A stretch of 64,000 nt of DNA, taken from the NCBI RefSeq assembly GCF_009602705.1, contig NZ_VSWH01000001.1:5009001-5073000 (forward strand), read 5' to 3'. Position numbers and translations under genes: made by a program. The DNA comes from Chryseobacterium vaccae. Its GTDB lineage: Bacteria; Bacteroidota; Bacteroidia; Flavobacteriales; Weeksellaceae. Positions 53,216 to 62,243 of this stretch are shown piece after piece (the first letter of the stretch is position 1; every line of letters begins with the position of its first letter). The notes beneath the pieces are model-generated. The model did no database searches. It saw nothing but the letters and a program-made list of their open reading frames with translations, and was not told the origin of the DNA.

Positions 53216-53275
53216 AATCAGGCGTCATCAGCTTTTGTAAAGCGGTTGGGTAAGGAAGAGCACCATTTCCTTTTT
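53216..53275 (-). promoter_or_regulatory. Fluoride riboswitch (crcB motif)
   Basis: On the minus strand the leader reads AAGGAAATGGTGCTCTTCCT, then AACCGC, then GCTGATGACGCCTG. These are the conserved blocks of the crcB/fluoride aptamer (GGnGAUGG, AACCGC, GCUGAUGRCNCCU) in the right order and spacing. It ends about 35 bases before the start of the CLC-F gene; no T-run terminator follows, so control may be at translation. Confidence 0.9.
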
Positions 53276-53330
53276 TGATACTGCAAATATAGGAATTAAG
53301 ATTACAAGATAAAAGATCTTACCGTTATGT

Positions 53331-54170
53331 TTAGTATATAGGATAGTGTATTGCTTTATCTATTTCAATAGGATTGTTGTACTTTCTGATAACCTCCTGC
53401 ATGCTTTTCGTTTGGGTATTCAGTTCATCAACTGTACGGATTTCTTTTCCGTTGATATTGATTTTCAGATCAGTGTTGGTTTTACTGAAATTATTTCGTT
53501 CAAAAGCAAACGGATCATTATAAAACTCCATAGTAAGCTTGTATTTCTGCTTTTCACTGATAGGAACCGCCTTATTTCCGAAATTAGATTCTACAAAATT
53601 CTGAGTAGAATAAACTTCCGATAGTTTTTGACTTTTAACAAGAGTATAAATAAAGTTATCCTTACCATCTGACAGTTCAAAGATCAGTCCCGGCAGACCC
53701 CGGAACTTAAAAGGTCCTTCATTGAAAGGAATGTCTTTACAGAACCACGCGGTCCAGCTTCTGCCTCCGAATTTCGCAACGGCTTTTTGTAAAGTATAGT
53801 TTTCAACCTTTTTGGTATCGTCAGAAATAATCCAATTTATTTTGTCGTTGGTTTTGAAAGAATAATATCCTTGTTTAATATTGAGGTAATTTTCATGCTC
53901 AAAAGAATTGATCTTTCTTTTCACGATCTGGCCGGACATGTCCGTATAACTGGAATTCATCCCGAACTTTTTATTTAAAGAGTCAGTAATAGCCAGATCC
54001 TGTCCATAGAACTTTACTTCTTTTGGAGTAATATCAAGGATCATATTCTGCTTCTCATGATGCTTTTCTGTAGAATCCATCTTATACTGTAACTGATAAA
54101 TAAACCGATGTGTCTGGGCCTGAACCAAAGCCATAAGTAGTACAGCCGTAATCGTAAAAATATTTTTCAT
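53331..54170 (-). CDS. GLPGLI family exported protein
   Basis: 279 residues. Signal peptide to about residue 18 (LVQAQ). The family-defining GLPGLIFEL occurs in the middle (KFRGLPGLIFELSDGKDNF). The family is nearly confined to Bacteroidota and has no known function. It is upstream of the CLC-F leader on the same strand, but the riboswitch begins the next unit. Confidence 0.9.
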   Translation of the reverse strand: MKNIFTITAVLLMALVQAQTHRFIYQLQYKMDSTEKHHEKQNMILDITPKEVKFYGQDLAITDSLNKKFGMNSSYTDMSGQIVKRKINSFEHENYLNIKQGYYSFKTNDKINWIISDDTKKVENYTLQKAVAKFGGRSWTAWFCKDIPFNEGPFKFRGLPGLIFELSDGKDNFIYTLVKSQKLSEVYSTQNFVESNFGNKAVPISEKQKYKLTMEFYNDPFAFERNNFSKTNTDLKININGKEIRTVDELNTQTKSMQEVIRKYNNPIEIDKAIHYPIY

Positions 54171-54241
54171 GGGTTATAAAAAATGCGGGGTTTCATTAAA
54201 CTGTTTATCTAACTATTTTTATCTTCAATTTCATACACTGT

Positions 54242-54709
54242 TTACAAAAACGGTTTCATTTCGTCTTCTATCTGCGTTCTCAGGTCCATAAGCCGTTTAG
54301 CATACTGTTCCTGCTGCTTTTGTTCTTCCGTTTCAGGAACCCATTTGGGTACCGGCAGTTTTTTACCGTTTTCATCTACTGCTACAAAAACAATGATACA
54401 GTGTGTTTTTTTATCAAAAGTAGGTTGTTTAAGATTTCTTGAAAAAACATTGATGGCAATATGCATGCTTGATGATCCAGTATAGATCACCTGTGCATCT
54501 ACTTTAACGACTTCTCCGATTTTGATGGGCTCGTAAAAACGGATTCCTCCTACATAAACCGTCACAGAATAGTTTCCGCTCCATGTCGTGGCGCATGCAT
54601 AACCTGCCTGGTCAATCCACTTCATGACACTTCCACCGTGTACGTTTCCCCCGTAATTAACATCTGAGGGTTCCGAAATAAATTGAAAAGTAATAGGTTT
54701 GTTATCCAT
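54242..54709 (-). CDS. Acyl-CoA thioesterase, hotdog fold (YciA type)
   Basis: 155 residues. Hotdog signature DVNYGGNVHGGSVMKWIDQAGYACATTWSG carries the Asn/Asp pair of the active site. Acts on acyl-CoAs; chain preference is unknown. Divergent from the arsC-like gene. Confidence 0.88.
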   Translation of the reverse strand: MDNKPITFQFISEPSDVNYGGNVHGGSVMKWIDQAGYACATTWSGNYSVTVYVGGIRFYEPIKIGEVVKVDAQVIYTGSSSMHIAINVFSRNLKQPTFDKKTHCIIVFVAVDENGKKLPVPKWVPETEEQKQQEQYAKRLMDLRTQIEDEMKPFL

Positions 54710-54765
54710 CTTTATAAAATTTGAATAAAGTTATTTAATAATTTTCAGAATCTTAGATTAAATCC

Positions 54766-54773
54766 TACTTTTG
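54766..54773 (+). promoter_or_regulatory. -7 box for the ArsC-like gene
   Basis: TACTTTTG (TAnnTTTG), 56 bases before the ATG. Confidence 0.4.
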
Positions 54774-54828
54774 AGCAGCGAAACTTCAAATAAAGACCGA
54801 AATTTAACCAATAACAGATTAAAAAACA

Positions 54829-55185
54829 ATGAAGAAAGTATTTTATCTTAATACATGCGATACCTGCAGAAAGATTTTAGCACAATTTGACCTTACAGAT
54901 TGGGAACTTCGTGAGATCAAGAAAGAACCGATAACCAAAGAAGAGCTTGCGGAAATGCATAAAAAGACAAAATCATATGAAGCATTATTCAGCAAAAAAT
55001 CTACGCAGATTAAAGCAAGAGAACTAGATGTAAAATCTTTGGGTGAGAAAGATTTTAAAGAACTGCTTCTGGATCATTATACCTTTTTGAAACGTCCGGT
55101 TTTCCTTACAGAAAAGGAAATTTTTGTTGGAAATGATAAGAAAAATATTGAAGCCCTGAAAGTATTCTTCGGAGTAGAGGAATAG
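54829..55185 (+). CDS. ArsC/Spx-family thioredoxin-like protein
   Basis: 118 residues. Thioredoxin-like fold with redox CxxC (Cys10, Cys13) in NTCDTCRK, then REIKKEPITKEEL and KRPVFLTEKEIFVG. Members reduce arsenate with glutaredoxin/glutathione or act as Spx/MgsR-type regulators; the CxxC and lack of the ArsC arginine cluster leave the role open. Confidence 0.8.
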   Translation: MKKVFYLNTCDTCRKILAQFDLTDWELREIKKEPITKEELAEMHKKTKSYEALFSKKSTQIKARELDVKSLGEKDFKELLLDHYTFLKRPVFLTEKEIFVGNDKKNIEALKVFFGVEE

Positions 55186-55201
55186 CTCTTGTTCAGTATA
55201 T

Positions 55202-55240
55202 AAAAAGTTTCGGCTCCGCTTTGCGGAGCCGAAACTTTTT
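55202..55240. terminator. Very strong bidirectional hairpin after the ArsC-like gene
   Basis: An 18-bp perfect stem (55202-55219 with 55223-55240, core GTTTCGGCTCCGC/GCGGAGCCGAAAC) around a TTT loop, flanked by A and T runs. Confidence 0.92.
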
Positions 55241-55309
55241 ATATTTAAAATACTACTCATCAGTATTTTAAAGTTTTATTCATATATTTAAAATACCAAA
55301 AATAGTAAT

Positions 55310-55498
55310 ATGAATAAAAACATTTTTAAAGCCCAAAAACTAGGCCGGCCAGCATTAAAAGAAATTAGCGGTGGTGGAAAAGTAATTGTAGTCAACTGCT
55401 ATACGCTTTGTGGTGAAGCCGGAGGAGTAGTTTCAAATCATCCCGGAAGAGGGGATATGTGTACCCCGGACAGGTCACTCTGTTGCTATTGCAGATAA
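55310..55498 (+). CDS. GG-leader Cys-rich peptide 4 (unrelated core)
   Basis: 62 residues. Leader ends in LKEISGGG, a double-glycine leader of the LGRxxLKxIxGG type. Core GKVIVVNCYTLC.. to LCCYCR has six cysteines (30, 34, 51, 58, 59, 61) in a spacing unlike peptides 1-3. No promoter box recognised. Terminator follows at 55509. Function unknown; likely an exported peptide. Confidence 0.75.
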   Translation: MNKNIFKAQKLGRPALKEISGGGKVIVVNCYTLCGEAGGVVSNHPGRGDMCTPDRSLCCYCR

Positions 55499-55508
55499 TG
55501 AAAAATAC

Positions 55509-55538
55509 AGAGATTGTAAAATTTACAGTCTCTTTTTT
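55509..55538 (+). terminator. Terminator of GG-leader peptide 4
   Basis: AGAGATTGTAAA and TTTACAGTCTCT arms followed by six T. Confidence 0.85.
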
Positions 55539-55857
55539 ATTTGTTGATCAATAAAAACCGGAGATTTTTAAAGTCTAAGTGAACTTAAAATAATTTCCCA
55601 CAGATTCCACAAATTTCACTGATGTTTGCGGATGTTTTTTCTCTCGCAAATTTAGCAGATGTTTATCTTTTGTGAACTTATAAATTCAAAGATATTAAGC
55701 TTAAAAATAGCATGAGTGCCAAAATCTTTTGTACCATTGACTTCGTCGAACCTTTGGTTTGTGGTTAAAAGATCTATTGAAAGGAATATTGAGTCATTTA
55801 TATAAAAAAAGAGACCATCATGAAGACAGTCTCTTATTCAATATCATATCAGAACAA
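55539..55857. other. Repeat-bearing spacer with gcvT terminator
   Basis: No gene. About 55597-55665 carries the CACAGATT..CACTGATG..CTCTCGCAAATTTAGCAGATG repeat type seen near 660-745 and 1770-2040. At 55802-55835 a hairpin (AAGAGAC, 55809-55815; GTCTCTT, 55829-55835) with T run on the minus strand ends gcvT. Confidence 0.65.
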
Positions 55858-56934
55858 TTATACAAAAGGAGCTTTTACCACTTTTGCGGGAATGTTCTTA
55901 TTTCTTACCTGGATGAAAATTTCAGAACCCAGTTTGAAGTGAGGCTTATCCACATAAGCTAAACCTAAACCGATCTTTTTCATTGGAGACTGTGTTCCGG
56001 AAGTTACTTTTCCAATCACGTTTCCTTCAGCATCTACCACAGGGTAGTCATGTCTTGGAACCCCTTTATCCTGAAGCTCAAAACCTACTAATTTTCTGGT
56101 TACCCCTTCTTCTTTCTGTTTTGCGAAAACATCTTTAGACACAAAGTCTTTATCAAATTTTGTGATCCATCCTAAACCAGCTTCAATAGGAGAAGTAGTG
56201 TCATCAATATCATTTCCGTAAAGGCAGAATCCTTTTTCAAGTCTTAAAGTATCTCTGGCAGCCAGTCCGCAAGGAATAATTCCTTCAGCTTCTCCGGCTT
56301 TCATGATTTCGTCCCAAAGTTTTACGGCATCCTCATTGTTGAAATAGATTTCAAAACCACCGCTTCCTGTATATCCTGTATTGGAAATGATCACATTATT
56401 TACTCCGGCAACACTTCCTACAGTGAAGTTATAATAAGGAATCTCTGAAAGGTTGGTTTCAGTAAGCTTCTGAAGTATTTCAGTAGCCTTAGGTCCCTGT
56501 ACAGCCAATAATGACATATCATCAGATGCATTGGTCATTTTAGCCCCAAAAGTATTATATTTTGAAATATGATTCCAGTCTTTATCGATATTGGAAGCGT
56601 TTACTACAACAAAATATTTGTCGTCCTCCATCTTATAAACGATAAGATCATCCACGATTCCTCCGTTTTCATTCGGAAGGCATGAATATTGTGCTTTTCC
56701 GTTTTCCAGAGCGTCTACATTGTTGGTTGTAACCAATTGTAAAAGGTCTTTAGATCCCGGTCCTTCAATGAAGAATTGTCCCATGTGTGAAACATCAAAC
56801 AATCCTGCTTTTTCTCTTACCGCAAAGTGCTCTTCCGTTACTCCTGAATATTGTACAGGCATTTCAAAACCTGCAAAAGGTACGATTTTAGCGCCTAAAG
56901 AAGCGTGCTTGTCGTATAAAGCTGTTTTCTTCAT
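55858..56934 (-). CDS. gcvT: Aminomethyltransferase (glycine cleavage T protein)
   Basis: 358 residues. Transfers the methylene of glycine from lipoylated H protein to tetrahydrofolate. Seen: [63 protein letters not shown] with the folate-binding Asp/Glu region, [14 protein letters not shown], and [10 protein letters not shown]. The normal length; a single gene without the other gcv genes nearby. Gene at 56945 lies 10 bases upstream on the same strand. Confidence 0.97.
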   Translation of the reverse strand: MKKTALYDKHASLGAKIVPFAGFEMPVQYSGVTEEHFAVREKAGLFDVSHMGQFFIEGPGSKDLLQLVTTNNVDALENGKAQYSCLPNENGGIVDDLIVYKMEDDKYFVVVNASNIDKDWNHISKYNTFGAKMTNASDDMSLLAVQGPKATEILQKLTETNLSEIPYYNFTVGSVAGVNNVIISNTGYTGSGGFEIYFNNEDAVKLWDEIMKAGEAEGIIPCGLAARDTLRLEKGFCLYGNDIDDTTSPIEAGLGWITKFDKDFVSKDVFAKQKEEGVTRKLVGFELQDKGVPRHDYPVVDAEGNVIGKVTSGTQSPMKKIGLGLAYVDKPHFKLGSEIFIQVRNKNIPAKVVKAPFV

Positions 56935-56944
56935 ATTTTAATTC

Positions 56945-57418
56945 TTATTTCTTTATTTTAAAGCTGTTAAAAGTTTCATTAAAAAGGCTCATATAATTTC
57001 CATTCCAGAATTTCTGCCCGCAGTTGATGGAAACCAGATAAATGCTTTTATCTTTCTGAAAAGCCCGGGTAACCCAGAACAGTTTTTCCTTTTCGTCAAA
57101 ATACTCGTAGAAATATTCTGTATATCCCTTTTTGCCTTTATTTTCTTTGATTTTGTTTTCCTCCTCATTGGATTTGTATAAAGCCAGTATGAATTTTTTC
57201 ATTTCGGCTTTAGGAATTTCAAGATCGTGGTATTCTGAAATGGTTACAGCACCAATCTCACTCGTAGGAAAAATATTGATAATATCGCTGTCGTTGGTAG
57301 ATTTCCATCCGTCAGGAACATTAATGGAGTAATTAGGGCTGTCATACACTTTTGATTTCTGAGCAAACAACAAGCTGCCTGATAAAAAAGTGAATGCTAA
57401 AAGTGCTTTTTTTATCAT
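56945..57418 (-). CDS. Exported protein of unknown function
   Basis: 157 residues. Signal peptide to about 19 (SGSLLFAQ), then YSINVPDGWKSTNDSDIINIFPTSEIGAVTISEY, the pattern of PsbP/DUF1795-like beta proteins that bind in the periplasm. Starts directly after idi (no gap), so it is co-transcribed. Confidence 0.65.
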   Translation of the reverse strand: MIKKALLAFTFLSGSLLFAQKSKVYDSPNYSINVPDGWKSTNDSDIINIFPTSEIGAVTISEYHDLEIPKAEMKKFILALYKSNEEENKIKENKGKKGYTEYFYEYFDEKEKLFWVTRAFQKDKSIYLVSINCGQKFWNGNYMSLFNETFNSFKIKK

Positions 57419-57928
57419 TTAAAAATGGTGTTTATATTCTTCAAGGATGATTTTGAACCATTCTGTAAAATACTCAGGAGAATTGGCTATTTCTTGATCT
57501 AGATCTTCCATTGAAATAAACCTTACTTCTTCCACTTCCTCTTTATTTAAATTGAATTCAGATTCGTAATTCCCGGTAAATACATAATCCAGCTCATGTT
57601 CCCAGAGTCCTCCGCCTACATCAGCCTTGTAAATGAAATTAAACTTTTCAGAAAGTTCTGTTTCAATTCCCAATTCTTCTTTTAATCTTCGTTGGGCACC
57701 TTCCAGATAAGTTTCCTCTTTTCTGGGGTGAGAGCATACCGCATTAGTCCATTGGTTAGGAGAATGGTATTTCCCGGAAGCTCTTTTCTGAAGAAGCATT
57801 TCCCCGTTGTTGTTAAAAAGAAATACAGAAAATGCACGATGCAGAAGCCCGTTGACATGAGCCTGCTGCTTTTCCATCAAACCCAGAACTTCATCTTCAG
57901 GATTTACTAAAACTACAAATTCTTCCAT
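57419..57928 (-). CDS. idi: Isopentenyl-diphosphate delta-isomerase (type I)
   Basis: 169 residues, Nudix fold. Interconverts IPP and DMAPP. The catalytic cysteine is in WTNAVCSHPRKEE, the Nudix box GAQRRLKEELGIE follows, and the catalytic acid is in WEHELDYVFTG. Supplies isoprenoid precursors for menaquinone, undecaprenol and carotenoids. The end abuts the following gene. Confidence 0.95.
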   Translation of the reverse strand: MEEFVVLVNPEDEVLGLMEKQQAHVNGLLHRAFSVFLFNNNGEMLLQKRASGKYHSPNQWTNAVCSHPRKEETYLEGAQRRLKEELGIETELSEKFNFIYKADVGGGLWEHELDYVFTGNYESEFNLNKEEVEEVRFISMEDLDQEIANSPEYFTEWFKIILEEYKHHF

Positions 57929-58448
57929 TTCTACAAATGTAAGCCTAATAAATGTATTTTGGAAATTTTTGGTAAAACATCATATTTTATGGTTGCCAGG
58001 CTCTTTCTTCCTCCTTCCAGCGTATTAAGCTTAAACTCTATTCATCTAATTTCTACCCAATAAAATTAAAAATGACAAAATCAGACAAACCTACACCTTA
58101 TTCAATAGGGTTGGGCTTTAGCCCAACACCCATAAAAAACAATATTCGTAAAAACACCCATCCGTAAAAATTCAACATCAATAAAATCCAACATCCCGCA
58201 TGTTTCACCATTGAAGTCTAATACAAAACAAGTCGCAATACTTATATCATAAATTCATTCGGATCAAATAAATCCAATAACATAATAAATAATAATTAAG
58301 AAAAATTTTAATAAAAATGATTTATTGAGAAGTAAAATATTTATATTATTCATTGAATATATGTTTTTATAGTAAAATTTTAACATAAACCCAATTTGAT
58401 ACTTCTGTTAGTTTTAAAAGCCTTAACTTTACATCTTAATTAGAAGTG
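57929..58448. other. AT-rich spacer with a short palindrome
   Basis: No supportable gene in 520 bases. TTGGGCTTTAGCCCAA (58111-58126) is a GC-rich palindrome in an otherwise AT-rich stretch, possibly a REP-like unit. Near 58425 TAACTTTA resembles the -7 box but lacks the final G. Confidence 0.6.
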
Positions 58449-58850
58449 ATGGAATTAGAATACATAGAGCACGTAAGTCCGATTCTTAAGGACGGGGTGA
58501 AAAATTACTTAATTGATATCGACGGAACCATTACAGATGATGTTCCCAACGAAGAACCGGAAAGAATGGTTACCTGTGAGCCTTATCCTGACGCACTCGA
58601 AACAATCAACAAATGGTATGATGAAGGGCACCAGATCTGTTTTTTCACATCAAGAACAGAAAACCTGAAGCAAATTACCATAGACTGGCTAGATAAGCAC
58701 GGTTTCAAATACCACAGTGTACTCTGCGGAAAACCAAGAGGAGGAAACTATCACTGGATAGACAATCACCTGGTAAGAGCTACAAGATACAAAGGCAAGT
58801 TTACAGACCTTGTAGAGAAGCAGGTTACCATAGAAGTTTTCAAAGATTAA
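58449..58850 (+). CDS. HAD-like small phosphatase
   Basis: 133 residues from the ATG at 58449 (GTG three bases earlier is possible). HAD motif I DIDGTI near residue 24, motif II in CFFTSRTEN, and a late acidic WIDNHL region in place of motif III/IV. No cap domain, like the C-type small phosphatases. In Flavobacteria such proteins are often miscalled phosphoheptose isomerase. Substrate unknown. Followed 100 bases later by the SerA-type gene. Confidence 0.8.
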   Translation: MELEYIEHVSPILKDGVKNYLIDIDGTITDDVPNEEPERMVTCEPYPDALETINKWYDEGHQICFFTSRTENLKQITIDWLDKHGFKYHSVLCGKPRGGNYHWIDNHLVRATRYKGKFTDLVEKQVTIEVFKD

Positions 58851-58949
58851 TCAACGATAATGCGAAGATTTAAAGATTATAAGAAGAAGTGTACGCACAG
58901 AAAATTCTATAATTTTTAAATCTTTCAGTTTTTAATATATATTGTATTT

Positions 58950-59909
58950 ATGAAAGTTTTAGCAAACGACGGTCTCGATCAATCCGGAATTGACGCACTT
59001 ACTGAAAAGGGTTTTGAGGTGATTACAACAAAAGTTCCTCAGGAGTTTTTAGTGGATTATATTAATGAACATAAGATCCGTACCCTGTTGGTGAGGAGTG
59101 CTACCCAGGTTAGAAAAGATATTATTGATAACTGTCCCTCTCTTGGGATCATTGGACGTGGAGGAGTAGGAATGGATAATATCGATGTGGATTATGCCAG
59201 AGAAAAGGGAATTCATGTGATTAACACTCCTTCTGCTTCTTCAGAATCAGTGGCAGAACTTGTTTTTGCGCACCTGTTTTCGGGGGCAAGATTTCTTCAG
59301 GATTCAAACCGTAAAATGCCTCAGGTGGGAGATACAGAATTTGCCGCTCTTAAAAAAGCATACACCGCGGGAATTGAATTGCGAGGGAAAACCATCGGAA
59401 TTATAGGAATGGGCCGAATTGGGCAGGAAGTTGCCAGAATCGCATTAGGATTGGGGATGAGAGTGATCGCAGCTGATAATAATGTAGGAAAGGCCAGCAT
59501 CAAAGTAAAATTCTATAACAATCAGTTTATTAATGTAGATATAGAAACAGAACCACTTCAGGATGTTTTAAAACACTCAGATTTCATTACGCTTCATGTG
59601 CCTGCTCAGAAAGAGGGATATATGATCGGTAAAAATGAATTTGACAGTATGAAAGACGGAGTAGCGGTAGTCAACTGTTCAAGAGGAGGAGTGATTGATG
59701 AAACGGCCTTAATTGAAGCATTAGATTCCGGTAAAGTAAAATTTGCAGGATTAGATGTTTTCATTAACGAACCGGTACCTTCCAAAGAAATTTTAAATCA
59801 TGCTAAAATCTCCCTGACACCCCATACAGGTGCATCAACACTGGAAGCTCAGGATAGAATAGGACTTTCGTTGGCGGAGCAAATTTCAAGTATTTTGCAG
59901 ATTCAATAA
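58950..59909 (+). CDS. D-3-phosphoglycerate dehydrogenase family
   Basis: 319 residues, D-2-hydroxyacid dehydrogenase fold, short form without ACT domain. Substrate Arg in LLVRSATQV, NAD-binding GIIGMGRIGQEVA, catalytic Arg in NCSRGGVIDE, Glu in FINEPVP and His in LTPHTGAST. Probably first step of serine synthesis (SerA), although other 2-hydroxyacids are possible. serC is not adjacent. Confidence 0.85.
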   Translation: MKVLANDGLDQSGIDALTEKGFEVITTKVPQEFLVDYINEHKIRTLLVRSATQVRKDIIDNCPSLGIIGRGGVGMDNIDVDYAREKGIHVINTPSASSESVAELVFAHLFSGARFLQDSNRKMPQVGDTEFAALKKAYTAGIELRGKTIGIIGMGRIGQEVARIALGLGMRVIAADNNVGKASIKVKFYNNQFINVDIETEPLQDVLKHSDFITLHVPAQKEGYMIGKNEFDSMKDGVAVVNCSRGGVIDETALIEALDSGKVKFAGLDVFINEPVPSKEILNHAKISLTPHTGASTLEAQDRIGLSLAEQISSILQIQ

Positions 59910-59924
59910 AACGCAGTACAGCAT

Positions 59925-59966
59925 AAAAAAGAAAGGCACTTCAATCTGAAGTGTCTTTCTTTTTTA
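59925..59966 (+). terminator. Terminator after the SerA-type gene
   Basis: AAAGAAAGGCACTTCA-atc-TGAAGTGTCTTTC, a long stem with T run. Confidence 0.88.
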
Positions 59967-60021
59967 TACATTAAACTTGTTTAAACTTTTTAGCAGGACA
60001 TTAAAAGTTTAAACAGCTTTA

Positions 60022-60393
60022 TTATTTTTGTTTCAGGAGATCTCTAATTTCCGTCAGTAGTTTTTGGTCTTCAGTAGGTCCGGCAGGAGCAGCCTCTTCT
60101 TTTTTGATGATTTTGTTAGCTCCTTTTATGATCCAGAAAAGTACCATTGCGATACACAGGAAACTGATAACGGCAGAAAGAAAATTACCATAAGTAACCC
60201 CATTCCATGAAAGTTTTGAAATGTTCTCGGCGCCTGCAGCCTTCAAAGCCGGATTCAGTAACAAAGGAGTAATAACATCCTCTACTAAAGATGAAACAAT
60301 TTTTCCGAATGCACCTCCAATGATCACACCGACTGCCAGATCAAGTACATTGCCTTTAAAAGCAAAGTCTCTAAATTCTTTAACAAATCCCAT
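60022..60393 (-). CDS. mscL: Large-conductance mechanosensitive channel
   Basis: 123 residues. Opens under membrane tension to release solutes. First helix FVKEFRDFAFKGNVLDLAVGVIIGGAFGKIVSSLVEDVITPLL with the constriction glycines, second helix AVISFLCIAMVLFWIIKG, C-terminal cytoplasmic helix LLTEIRDLLKQK. Single gene. Confidence 0.96.
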   Translation of the reverse strand: MGFVKEFRDFAFKGNVLDLAVGVIIGGAFGKIVSSLVEDVITPLLLNPALKAAGAENISKLSWNGVTYGNFLSAVISFLCIAMVLFWIIKGANKIIKKEEAAPAGPTEDQKLLTEIRDLLKQK

Positions 60394-60629
60394 AATTTAT
60401 ATTTTTTAATTAGTATCCACACAAAAATATAATTAAAAAATGTAAAAAACACCACTTTTTATCGTTTTTTTATCTCTAATATGCGGAATTTTATTATTGA
60501 TATGAGTTGTATTTTTATATGAAGTTAGATTTAATTTAAATAATTTGTTTTATGATTAAATCATGTTTACGTTATTTCTTAAATCGGTTGTAATGAAAAA
60601 TCTTTTGTAATTTGCCTAAAACTTATCGT

Positions 60630-62144
60630 ATGAAAATCTTTACTGCAGAACAAATTCGTCAATGGGATGGGTTTACCATTTCTCATGAATCAATTACTTC
60701 TCTCAAACTGATGGAAAGAGCAGCTTTGGCACTGGCCGGATGGATCTCGGAAAACTGTAAAAACTATACCAGATTAGCCCTTTTTTGCGGTCATGGAAAC
60801 AATGGAGGCGATGGGTTTGCAGCAGCCCGCATTCTGTACACCAAAGGATTTGATGTTGAGGTATTTGTACCAGACCTTAAAGCTGAATTTTCTGAAGATG
60901 CTTCAGTGAACTTACAAAGGCTGAAAGATTTCTCAGGGATTTCAGTCCGGGAACTTAATGGAACGGAAGAATACTCATTTGATAATGAAACGGTTATTGT
61001 TGATGCTCTTTTTGGAACGGGGCTGTCCAGACCTTTAGATGGAATTTACAAAAAGCTGGTTACGGAAATTAACGGAAAGGATAATATGAAGATTTCTGTA
61101 GATATTCCTTCTGGTTTGTCAGCAGATACTATTTTTACAGATGATACGGTTGTTTTTAAAGCTGATTACACATTAAGTCTTCAATGCTGGAAGAAGAGTT
61201 TTCTGCATCCGGAAACAGGAAAATATACAGGGAAAGTAGTTGTTCTGGAGATCGGGCTAAGTCCGGAATTTCAGAAACAGGAACAATCTGAAAATTATGT
61301 TGTTGATGAGCGTGTGATCTCCCGGATTTTTAAACCTAGAGAAGAATTCTCCCATAAAGGAACCTATGGAAAAGTTACCATTGTTGGCGGAAGTTATGGC
61401 AAAATAGGTGCAGCAGTATTATCCACCAAAGCTGCGTTGAAAACAGGTGCCGGACTGACCTTTACGCTGGCACCCGACTGCGGATATATGATTTTGCAGA
61501 CAGCGTGTCCCGAAGCGATGTTCATAAAAGGAGGTGATGAATATATTGAAAATATTGATAATGAAGAAAATAGCATGTACGGTATCGGGCCGGGATTAGG
61601 AATCCATGAGAAAACCAGAAAAGCTCTTTTGGCCTTTTTAAAAGGATACAATAACCCCGTAGTGTTAGATGCTGATGCATTGAATATGCTTTCAGATAAA
61701 CAGGACAACCTGAAATATATCCCAGGAAAATCGATTATCACTCCACATCCTAAAGAATTTGAAAGATTGTTCGGAAGCACAGCCAATTCCTTTGAGCGTT
61801 TGGAACTGGCCCGTAAAAAAGCAGGTGAACTTAATATTTATATTGTTTTAAAAGATCATCATACCCAGATCGTTACTCCTGAAGGAAAAGTGTTTTATAA
61901 TATCACGGGAAATGCCGGACTTGCCAAAGGCGGAAGCGGAGATATTCTTACCGGGATTCTGACCTCACTGCTGGCTCAGGGATATTCAGTAGAAGAAACC
62001 TGTTTGCTGGGAGTTTGGCTTCACGGAAAAGCAGCTGATCTGGCTGCGGAAAAATATGCTAAAGAATCAATGCTTCCAACAGATGTTATTAATGAATTGG
62101 GAAATGTTTTTGCAGAGTTGAATAGGAAGAAGGTAAAATTGTAG
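60630..62144 (+). CDS. nnr: Bifunctional NAD(P)H-hydrate epimerase/dehydratase
   Basis: 504 residues from the ATG at 60630; upstream TTG at 60612 is less likely. N-terminal YjeF epimerase domain (about 1-210: FCGHGNNGGDGFAAARIL, VDALFGTGLSRPLDG) and C-terminal ribokinase-like dehydratase (about 225-500: GIGPGLG, ITPHPKEFERL, GNAGLAKGGSGDILTGI). Repairs hydrated NADH and NADPH. A terminator at 62177-62212 follows. Confidence 0.95.
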   Translation: MKIFTAEQIRQWDGFTISHESITSLKLMERAALALAGWISENCKNYTRLALFCGHGNNGGDGFAAARILYTKGFDVEVFVPDLKAEFSEDASVNLQRLKDFSGISVRELNGTEEYSFDNETVIVDALFGTGLSRPLDGIYKKLVTEINGKDNMKISVDIPSGLSADTIFTDDTVVFKADYTLSLQCWKKSFLHPETGKYTGKVVVLEIGLSPEFQKQEQSENYVVDERVISRIFKPREEFSHKGTYGKVTIVGGSYGKIGAAVLSTKAALKTGAGLTFTLAPDCGYMILQTACPEAMFIKGGDEYIENIDNEENSMYGIGPGLGIHEKTRKALLAFLKGYNNPVVLDADALNMLSDKQDNLKYIPGKSIITPHPKEFERLFGSTANSFERLELARKKAGELNIYIVLKDHHTQIVTPEGKVFYNITGNAGLAKGGSGDILTGILTSLLAQGYSVEETCLLGVWLHGKAADLAAEKYAKESMLPTDVINELGNVFAELNRKKVKL

Positions 62145-62176
62145 AAGGAAAAGACATACAGAAAGTAAGAGTATAC

Positions 62177-62212
62177 AAAAAGACCAGTCTGCATGATACA
62201 AACTGGTCTTTT
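62177..62212. terminator. Shared terminator of nnr and lgt
   Basis: AAAAGACCAGT and ACTGGTCTTTT, an 11-bp stem between convergent genes. Confidence 0.85.
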
Positions 62213-62243
62213 ATATTGAAGATAATTTCTTTTTATTTTCAGA

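Noticed and set aside
55759..55962. 67-codon plus-strand frame next to gcvT
   Set aside because: It overlaps the gcvT terminator and gcvT 3' end on the opposite strand, and its N-terminus is repeat sequence.
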